A DNA stretch of 64,000 nucleotides from Rhynchonema sp. JSB1_4 (taxonomy: Eukaryota; Nematoda; Chromadorea; Monhysterida; Xyalidae), in assembly GCA_030248065.1 (NCBI GenBank), contig JASAMV010006129.1:92112-156111 (forward strand), read 5' to 3'. A program made the translations under genes and the position numbers. This document shows positions 56,691 through 64,000 of the stretch, in pieces; positions within the stretch are counted from its first letter, which is position 1, and every line of letters begins with the position of its first letter. The notes beneath the pieces are model-generated. The model saw nothing but the letters and a program-made list of their open reading frames with translations. It made no database searches and was not told the origin of the DNA.

Positions 56691-58669
56691 ATTGGTATTT
56701 CAATCGACCCCGATTATGTGGTCATTTCGAGGTCGAACATTTGGGTTCTGATCTCATTTCGGAGTGAAAGCAATTGCAGGGTACGCAATGTCTCAAGATC
56801 GCGATACAACTAAAACTGGCGCAAGGCACAATAGCTCACAATTACAGATCCTGGTAGTGCTAAGCCCGTCTGCCGATTACATCGAACTGAGACCGATGCA
56901 TTTCACCCTGACTCCACATGAAACCAAATTGATATTTGCACGCTGCAATGATGAACTGCCGGTATGTGATTACTCAATCAAAAATTGCTATTTCGTCAAC
57001 CACAAAATGTCTGAGCATGTTTAGGAAGATGCAGCGTGCGTGCCATTGCCGGTGGCCGTCACGAAGACCGAATTGACACCAGTTCCAGTGTGTTGATTTC
57101 TGTGCATAATTTTGCCTAGATATGGGCGCGGCCATGCAAACGCGGGCGCGGGTCGCGGGTCAGAAAAATATTCTATGTTTTAGACCCGCTCCGCGTTTGC
57201 ATGGCCGCACTTGCGGGCGCGGGTCGCGGGTCAGAAAAATATTCTATGTCCCAGACCCGCGCCCGCGTTTGCATGGCCGCGCCCTATCGATTTTCCAACA
57301 TTGTCACGCTCAAGAAGATCACTGTGAATTGCAGAACGACATGGTCCGTGAACTGCTTGAACAAGAGGCGACGAAACATGCGACGGGCTATGTGATTCTG
57401 GGTGAGATGGCACCCATCATGCAGGGTTGGGCAAAAAAAATTTTTTTTTCTAAAAAAAAAATTTTTTTTTTTAAAAAAAAAGGTTTTTGAAAAAAATTTT
57501 TTTCCAAAAAAAAATTTTTTTTTAAATTTTCTGGGGAACAAAATGTTCCAAAACGTCCAAAAATGGACTTTTTGGGGGTTATTTTTTGTCATTTTTTCTC
57601 AAGGATCGAAAAATTTTCTTCACAAAATCACCTTTGGGGCATGTATTTGGTACCTAAGATACCCCAAATGATGTTATTATACCTTCCCGTGATACATGGG
57701 ACACAGTATGCACGTGCCTACATGGTACTTCGATGTCATACCCCATCAGGTCGGTCATATACGACAGATTCAGCTACCCGACAAGTATTTCTGCAGCTTA
57801 TATTCTCAATTCTGTGTGGTTTATGAGTGAATCCTGCTTATTCGGCCACAAACTGTTGTGTCCGATACCACAGAGCAGCAATCATCGGTCCATATCAAGC
57901 ACAGACTGTTGGATCGCACCTAAATGACGTAAACACCCTTGATAAGTGATGCAAACCAAGTCACAAAAGTGACTTGTCAATTAAAGTTGCATTTTTTCGC
58001 GATTTTGCGCGTTTTTTAGGCAAATTTGGTAAAATTTCCCCGTATCTCAGACTTTTTAAAAAAAACTTGTTTAAAAAAAATTTTTTTCCAACCCTGCCAT
58101 CATGGTGAATAGTACAATGTTCCGTCTGAGTGCAAATGATGAGCCCGAAGAACTGTTGATCACAAACACCTCTAGCCCGGTACGCAGAGATCACTTTTAT
58201 GAAATTGCACTGGCAAACAAAAATAATCATACGCCGTGATGCAACAAGCATATCGCAGCATGACTTGCAGTATGCCATCAACCTCTTGAACAACAACAGT
58301 GCAGTGTGCAAGACAAGACCCGATCACTTAATCGCGCCTGGAAAGTCGACGACACGCGTTATGCTGGACAGAACGGTGCGAGACAGTCACAGTCGAGAAC
58401 GGCGTCGGCCTATTTTTGGACCATGGTTAATTGCGATCGATGGTTATCGACTTGATTTTTTTCAGTCCAACCAGACCACGGGCAAAAGCAGAATCTACGT
58501 CAATTACCAACAATGCGAAGGCTCAGGCAAACAGGTATGAACGACATAGAACAAGCAATCGAATTTCCATACTTCAAGTATTCGTTGAACAATCTCAGCA
58601 TTTCAGGAGACAATAACGATTAAAGTGAAAACCATTGGCACACGAACCAATGTGGCAATACATGCATGA
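56691..58669 (+). CDS. Beta-strand-rich protein, exon interrupted by a hAT MITE
   Basis: In-phase exons: 56691-56780 (IGISIDPDYVVISRSNIWVL), 56848-56961 (ILVVLSPSADYIELRPMHFT up to FARCNDELP), 57025-57087 (EDAACVPLPVAVTKTELTPV), 57335-57421 plus 58105-58179, 58466-58534 (SNQTTGKSRIYVNYQQCEG) and 58607-58669 (ETITIKVKTIGTRTNVAIHA, stop TGA). The fourth exon is split by a 675-bp element; removing it joins GEMAPIM to VNSTMFRLSANDEPEELLIT in frame. Alternating hydrophobic residues and patterns like FTLTP, then LIFARCNDE, suggest Ig-like beta sandwiches, possibly MSP-like; weak. The true start is upstream and unknown. Confidence 0.5.
57124..57284. mobile_element. GC-rich palindromic MITE with TAT duplication
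   Basis: It starts GGGCGCGGCCATGCAAACGC and ends in its exact inverse; TAT stands on both sides (57121-57123, 57285-57287). The inverted duplicate of this locus at ~60500-60515 has the intact sequence CCTAGATATCGATTTT with one TAT, i.e. an empty site. Three-bp targets and GGG ends fit PIF/Harbinger loosely. It lies in an intron. Confidence 0.8.
57422..58096. mobile_element. hAT-like MITE inside an exon
   Basis: The perfect 8-bp duplication CCATCATG (57414-57421, 58097-58104) flanks 675 bp with ends CAGGGTTGGGC and TCCAACCCTG. Arms are AAAAAATTTTTTT palindromes. Same family as the element in the APC2-like exon (38460). Confidence 0.85.
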
Positions 58670-58817
58670 ATGAAGACTAAATGTAAAGCCTAACAAAATC
58701 ATCCTGTTGATTGTGCTGCATGATTATTCCGACCATTAGCATTTAAATTTGAGCATCTCGGGCGTAACACGTGTTTTGTCTGTTGCTGTGTACCGCGTAA
58801 GTGGGCACTATTACTTA

Positions 58818-60090
58818 TAGGGTGATATTTTCGAAACGGTGTAAAGGTCAGTTGGGTGTAAAGGTCGGTGGAAAGCTCGGTCGACAGCTCAGAACGATAG
58901 ACCTCGGTGTAAACTTGAAACATTCCACGTTAATAACAGGCAATGTTTCACGTTTACACCGAGCTACGCCGACTGAGCTTTCGACCGAACTTTAGGGCGG
59001 ACTTAGGTAGAACACGGAATCCGGAATCCGGAAATATTTACATGCAAAAAATAATCTATTTCCGGATGCGGAACACCACATGCGTTTTCCGGAAATATTT
59101 CCGGATTCCAGTTTCCGGATAAAATTTTGGTTTTGCGTTTTCCGGAAATATTTCCGGATTCCGGTTTCCGGATAACATTTTGGATTTGCGTGTTCCGGAA
59201 ATGAAATTTGGGCGTCAAGTCATCACGTCCCTCGAACGAACAAAGAATATTTATGTCCCATAGGAATTGAAAACGTACATGGTAATGATTGTATAGTCAG
59301 ACGACTAAGACACTTTTAAAGGCACCAAAAATCCCCCAACGAAAGAAAGAAAAAGAGAAAAACACCCCCCCCCACCCCAAAACAACACCCCACAACAACA
59401 AACACACCCCCCCCCAACCCCCCAAAACCTACCTCGTCGTTCTGTAGTCTTTCGTTTATTATTGTTGCATTTGTACGCATTGTGCCATCTCAATGAAAAA
59501 TGATAATTTTAGTTGGGTTATTGCTGAAAAAAAGATTTATAGCGGGGGCCAGATCAAATTCGGTGAACATGTTTATACGGTACCAAATATTTTGAACAGA
59601 CCGCAATATGGTGACAACAGTTATGGAAATTAATCAACCTGTGCGTCATTTTCTGTCTGTTGTTCGAATATTGGGCTGTTGAGGTGAGGTTCTGCTAACC
59701 TGCAACCAAACTCTTTGATGAACAGCAAGGTACGATAGGCAAAAAGTGTGGGTGGTGCAGGTGAGTGCCAAATGTGCGCATCGGACTGCGGACAATTCCA
59801 AACAGCCGTTTCTGCTTGCTGTTGGTCGAAATATTTCCGGAAAACGCAAAAATAAAAAAATCATCCGGAATCCGGAAATATTTCCGGATTTCGGTTTCCG
59901 GATGAAATTTTGGTTTTGCGTTTTACGGAAATATTTCCGGATCCGGAAATATTTCCGGAAAAAGGAAAAATAAAAAAGTCACCCGGAAATCGGAATCCGG
60001 AAATATTTCCGGATTCCGGATTCCGTGTTCTACCTACAGTAAGTCCGCGCTTACACCGACCTTTACGCCCAACTGACCTTTACACCGTTT
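58818..60090. mobile_element. GGTGTAAAGGTCAGTTGGG MITE split by a CCGGAAATATTTCCGG element
   Basis: Outer arms match the palindromic MITE at 35171-35400. The inner element (~58995-60050) has ends GCGGACTTA / TAAGTCCGC with GGTAGAACACGGAATCCGGA arms and repeated CCGGAAATATTTCCGG units. Its centre includes a C-rich tract (59361-59425). No gene is seen inside. Confidence 0.65.
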
Positions 60091-60194
60091 TACATGTTCA
60101 TTTGATATTTGTAGGCTTTATTGACTTCAGCTCTGGCACCTGCATATGAACGTCTCTAAATATGACCAACTTCACCAACCTGTAGTGCCACAAT

Positions 60195-61210
60195 ATTTGG
60201 CCTTTATCTCATCCAACGTGATTTGGCGCGTATGTAGCACCACCCGCTTTTTTACCAGTGCTCATCTGTCGTGGTTGTGGTAGTTTAGTGCGTTTGACCA
60301 GACACCAGTGGCTTTTTCATTGGCTTTCTTAATCGTCGACAAATCGTGTATAAAAATGCCATAATGTTAGCTTCAAGTTTAAGCTTTATGCATGCTTTCG
60401 AAAAGCCTAACGATAGGCTAGAAAGAATAACCAAAATGAACGAAATATGAGCAAATAACAACCCACAGTGATCTTCTTGAGCGTGACAATGTTTGAAAAT
60501 CGATATCTAGGCAAAATTATGCACAGAAATCAACACACTGGAACTGGTGTCAATTCGGTCTTCGTGACGGCCACCGGCAATGGCACGCACGCTGCATCTT
60601 CCTAAACATGCTCAGACATTTTGTGGTTGACGAAATAGCAATTTTTGATTGAGTAATCACATACCGGCAGTTCATCATTGCAGCGTGCAAATATCAATTT
60701 GGTTTCATGTGGAGTCAGGGTGAAATGCATCGGTCTCAGTTCGATGTAATCGGCAGACGGGCTTAGCACTACCAGGATCTGTAATTGTGAGCTATTGTGC
60801 CTTGCGCCAGTTTTAGTTGTATCGCGATCTTGAGACATTGCGTACCCTGCAATTGCTTTCACTCCGAAATGAGATCAGAACCCAAATGTTCGACCTCGAA
60901 ATGACCACATAATCGGGGTCGATTGAAATACCAATCTGAAACATCAGTAAATTTCTTTGAACTTTAGCTCAAGAGATAAGGGCTGTTTCTGTTTCACTGA
61001 GAGTTGTGGACCAGGAAACGAACTTCTTCGTCTTCTTCGAAAAGAGACCTCAACACAATTAGGATACGGCAGTTTCGCGTCAGTTGGATTTCCTTTCTGT
61101 GAATTCTGTCTCCCCGTTCCTAATCTCAGCTCTAAACCAGAACCAAATAAAACAAACGTAAATTGGAAATTCAACTTGGCGGGAAGAGAAATGCCGCGTT
61201 CAATAACACG
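60195..61210. repeat. Patchwork duplication of three nearby segments
   Basis: 60195-60465 copies 50355-50610 in direct orientation. 60470-61030 copies 56615-57340 in inverted orientation, including an identical 86-codon frame (60602-60862 versus 56764-57024). 61035-61210 copies 51915-52075 inverted. Exons of two different genes are thus joined here, with no sign of a functional gene. Confidence 0.75.
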
Positions 61211-61229
61211 GCTTCTGGCCTAAAATAGC

Positions 61230-62440
61230 ATAAAATGAGTGATTTTTAGGTCAATGTCGTCAAAAATCGCCAAAATACCCTTTTTATTGAGATTTTTTCC
61301 TAAAGGGGGCAAAAATGAGCCAAATTTTCGACCTCAAAAAATGACTTTTCTCCAAATTTGGGTCCTCCCCCCTTCCGGGTCCCTCCCCCTTCCCCCCCCA
61401 GGTGGGTACGTCTGTTCCCCCTCCGAAAAAAGGGGGGTACCGCCTGTTCCCCCTCCGGACCAGGAACTACACTGTAGGTACATAACCCCCCCAGGCCATC
61501 GGCTCTAGTACAGTAGGCAGTGTAGTTCCTGGTCCGGAGGGGGAGATAGCGGACCCTCCGTTTTTTTCGGAGGGGGAGATAGTGTACCCCCGAGGGGGGG
61601 GAAGGGGAGGGGGGGGAAGACCCAAATTCGGTAAAAAGTCACTTTTTGAGGTAGAAAAGTTGACCTATTTTTGCCCCTTTTTGGAAAAAATTCTTCATAA
61701 AAAGGGTATTTTGGCGACTTTTGAGAACATTGACCTGAAAATCACACATTTTAGGCCTAAAAATGCCCATTTTAGGACTAAAAATGGCCATTTTAGGCAA
61801 AAATTGGGGGAGATAGTGTACCCGGAGGGGGAGATAGGGGGATAGTGTACCACCCGAGGGGGAGATAGCGTACCCGAGGGGGGGGACCCCCCTCCCCCCC
61901 CAGGAACTACACTGACAGTAGGTATCCCCCCTCTCAGAGTGCGGTACAGTAGGTATCCCCCCCTCCAGAGTACCTCCAACTAGGGTTACAGGTCGGGGGT
62001 ACCCGACACCCGACATCTGGAAGTACCCGACACCCGACATCTCAGAAAAAAGCCGACACCCGACACCCGACAGTTGCAAAAAAACCCGACACCCGACATC
62101 TAGTTTTTGAAAAAAAACCGACACCCGACACCTGTTTTTGGACCAAAAACATCAAACACCAAAATCATGAGTGCAATTTTTTGGCTCAAGTTACTGAATT
62201 CAAGTATTTTCACACGAAATAGACACCAAAATGTCACATTATGCTTCTTCGGAAACATTTGGTTCGAAGAAAATTTTCTCTCAAAATTCTTCTCTCAGCA
62301 ATACTGATGTTTTGAACCGTAAGTGTCGGGTGTCGGCTGTCGGGTGTCGGGTCCGAAAAAAACCCGACATCTGGGGGTACCCGACACCCGACACCTACTT
62401 TTTTAGCACCCGACACCCGACATCTCTCTAACACTGGACA
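61230..62440. mobile_element. MITE cluster around a complete CAGTGTAG-family element
   Basis: 61518-61914 is a complete element with duplication ACAGTAGG (61510-61517, 61915-61922), ends CAGTGTAGTTCCTGG and GGGGGAGATAGYGTACC blocks in both arms. A partial relative with CTGTTCCCCCTCCGG arms precedes it at 61240-61474. From ~61982 to 62425 lies an element of repeated CCCGACA heptamers on both strands with a TAGGGTTACAGGTCGG end. Confidence 0.7.
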
Positions 62441-62457
62441 GAAGATCAAATAAGGAA

Positions 62458-63106
62458 ATGGCTGGCCTTTCTTCGCTTCTAGTCAATGATCCGTCGACTC
62501 GTCAATGTCTCGTTTCGTCGTCACTGAAAATGGAAACTGAAAATGCAAACTTATTTTCCTTGCACGAAATCGTCGCTTATAACTTCGCCAGCGAGCTGCA
62601 CGATCACGCTGGTCCCAAATTTACTGAGATGGTCTCCAACTGCAGCGCGAACACCGAACTAGCGAACCTCGCCGTTTTGCAGCAGTTTCACTGCGTGAGT
62701 CTCCTGGTGCTTCCTTATCCGGGGCCGTAATTCACAGACCGGTGGACCGCTAACCGGTACTTTTGACCACGGTAAGTTACGGTAGATTGCCATAGGGAAT
62801 GATCTGCAAGCTGGAGCAGCGGACGGAGAATGCTATAGGAAATCGTTTACGATATGTGTTATGGTAGCTAAGCTATGCTGCCTGTGCCAGAGCTACCGTA
62901 GTCAAAATTACCGGTCAGCGGTTCACCGGTCGGTGAATTACGTTCCCCCTTATCCTTGCTGTTTGTTGTTTTTCTTTTCTCTTGGGAAATTTTTTATCAA
63001 GTGGCTTTATTTTTGATTTGCAGGCAATACGATTCCTTCATGATTGTTTCGAGCGTCATCTGGCAGTTAGCAATTCTGACGCGTTACGGAATCTCCTGGT
63101 CAGCAC
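62458..63106 (+). CDS. N-terminal exons of an unrecognised helical protein, cut by a MITE at 63107
   Basis: Exon 1 (62458-62694) starts MAGLSSLLVNDPSTRQCLVS and ends LANLAVLQQFHC before gtgagt. Exon 2 (from 63024, acceptor gatttgcag) continues AIRFLHDCFERHLAVSNSDA and LRNLLVST in phase. The helical pattern with the Cys/His-containing turn is loosely like a BTB/BACK segment (SD-x-L-x-x-LL), but this is weak. The frame then meets a CAGTGTAGTTCCTGG element at 63107. The 227-bp intronic MITE (62721-62947) is separate. The rest of the gene lies beyond or within the repeats. Confidence 0.55.
62721..62947. mobile_element. MITE in an intron, 8-bp duplication CCTTATCC
   Basis: Flanks CCTTATCC at 62713-62720 and 62948-62955. 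Arms: GTAATTCACAGACCGGTGGA mirrored by the sequence ending near 62940, with GACCACGGTA / TACCGTAGTC inside. About 227 bp, no coding capacity. It sits inside a normal GT-AG intron, in contrast to the exon insertions elsewhere. Confidence 0.75.
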
Positions 63107-64000
63107 CAGTGTAGTTCCTGGGGGAGGGGGACCCCCTAAGGTACACTAATTTCCCCAATTTTTGCCTAAAATGGCCATTTTTAGGCCTAAAATGGGCATT
63201 TTGGGCCTAAAATGTGTGATTTTGAGGTCAATGTTCTCAAAAGTCGCCAAATACTCTTTTTATGAAGAATTTTTTCCAAAAAGGGGTAAAAATCGGTCAA
63301 ATTTTCTACCTCAAAAAGTGACTTTTTCCTGATTTTGGGTCTTCCCCCTTCCCCCCAGGGAGGAGGGAGGTACACTAATTTCCCCTCCAAAAAAAGTAGG
63401 GAGCAAGGGAGGTACACTAATTTGCCCGCCGGACCAGGAACTACACTGTCGGGTGCGCTATCGGCTATCTCCCCCTCACCTCAGGTGGTGCACTATCCCC
63501 ATATCATCTCCGGCTCCGGGTACACTATCTCACCCAATTTTTGCCTAAAAAGGCATTTTTGGCCTAAAATGGGCATTTTTAGGTCTAAAATGTGTAATTT
63601 TCAGGTCATTGTTCTCAAAAGTCGCCAAAATACCCTTTTTATGAAGAATTTTTTCCAAAAAAGGGCAAAAAAATAGGTCAAATTTTCAACCTCAAAAAGT
63701 GACTTTTTCCTGAATTTGGGTCTTCCCCGCTTCCCCCCCCGTCGGGGGTACACTATCTGCCCTTCCCAGTGTAGTGGCAGGCCCATGTGTGGGAGGTAAG
63801 TATGATGCGGGGGTTGGGACCGGAAGCGTGAGAGGTATGATTTTGGTCACCCAAAAAGGCGAAAAAACACCGTTTTTGTGATACAATTTTGGCCAAAAAT
63901 TGAGGTAAAAATAGTACTTTTTCAAAATTTTCGCCGAAAATCGCCTAAGAATAGGTATTATGGGTGGGTTTGCGTGCGGAGCGCACGATTTTTGCGAAAA
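63107..64000. mobile_element. MITE cluster at the window end
   Basis: A CAGTGTAGTTCCTGG-family element (63107-63448) with GGTACACTAATTT-type blocks in both arms. A second core with CACTATCTCCCC blocks follows at ~63460-63770. From 63777 an element begins CAGTGTAGTGGCAGGCCCAT, related to 16205-16702 in inverse orientation and running off the window. Confidence 0.6.

Noticed and set aside
56691..58669. Calling this gene a major sperm protein
   Set aside because: A few patterns (L-x-I-T-N-T-S-S-P, L-I-A-P-G-K-S nearby) are suggestive, but the key MSP core is not readable, so it is left as a beta-rich unknown.
1..64000. Transposase genes for any of the elements
   Set aside because: No frame with a recognisable hAT, piggyBac, Tc1/mariner or Harbinger transposase domain was seen; all elements here appear non-autonomous.

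Overview
The window is animal nuclear DNA, most likely from a nematode or another repeat-rich ecdysozoan. Small exons are separated by short GT-AG introns, many with TTTCAG-type acceptors. I recognise a FAXDC2-type fatty-acid hydroxylase, an atypical dual-specificity phosphatase, a piece of the APC/C subunit APC2 and a GLYAT/FR47-type N-acyltransferase. A degenerate TTAGGC-like tract near 37.7 kb fits a nematode but does not prove it. There are no bacterial operons, rRNA genes or CRISPR arrays, and I found no convincing tRNA.

Layout. 1-1.0 kb: no gene seen. 1.0-1.6 kb: an intronless 198-aa minus-strand gene. 1.7-10.0 kb: gene-poor, with two small terminal-inverted-repeat (TIR) elements. 10.1-12.7 kb: two related short coding units, the second cut by three TIR elements. 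12.8-19.2 kb: a dense pile of nested non-autonomous DNA elements (MITEs). 19.5-33.0 kb: the main gene-bearing stretch (a minus-strand unknown, an acyltransferase pair, a secreted Cys-containing protein, small one-pass membrane proteins with disordered tails, FAXDC2-like). 33.5-34.9 kb: a DUSP gene with a 359-bp element in an exon. 35.9-37.1 kb: another one-pass membrane protein. 38.3-39.5 kb: APC2-like exons, one cut by a hAT-type MITE. 39.6-49.9 kb: a segmental duplication of a minus-strand gene; one copy carries a ~930-bp tandem array. 50.9-58.7 kb: two plus-strand genes rich in predicted beta strands, again with elements inside exons. 58.8-61.2 kb: nested MITEs and a patchwork inverted duplication. 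61.2-64.0 kb: MITE clusters around one more gene start.

Main observation. At least six fold-back elements of different target classes (TA, TTAA and 8-bp duplications) sit inside exons, not introns. In each case, removing the element plus one copy of its target duplication rejoins the reading frame exactly. In the DUSP and APC2 cases the join also matches the expected family sequence. None of these elements starts with GT and ends with AG. This is what precisely excised, IES-like DNA would look like, or DNA elements removed at the RNA level; recent loss-of-function insertions are the conservative alternative. Two elements also have an empty-site counterpart inside this window, which fixes their boundaries.

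Limits. Exon borders were read by eye. Several gene starts are unresolved, and most proteins here are not recognisable without a database search.
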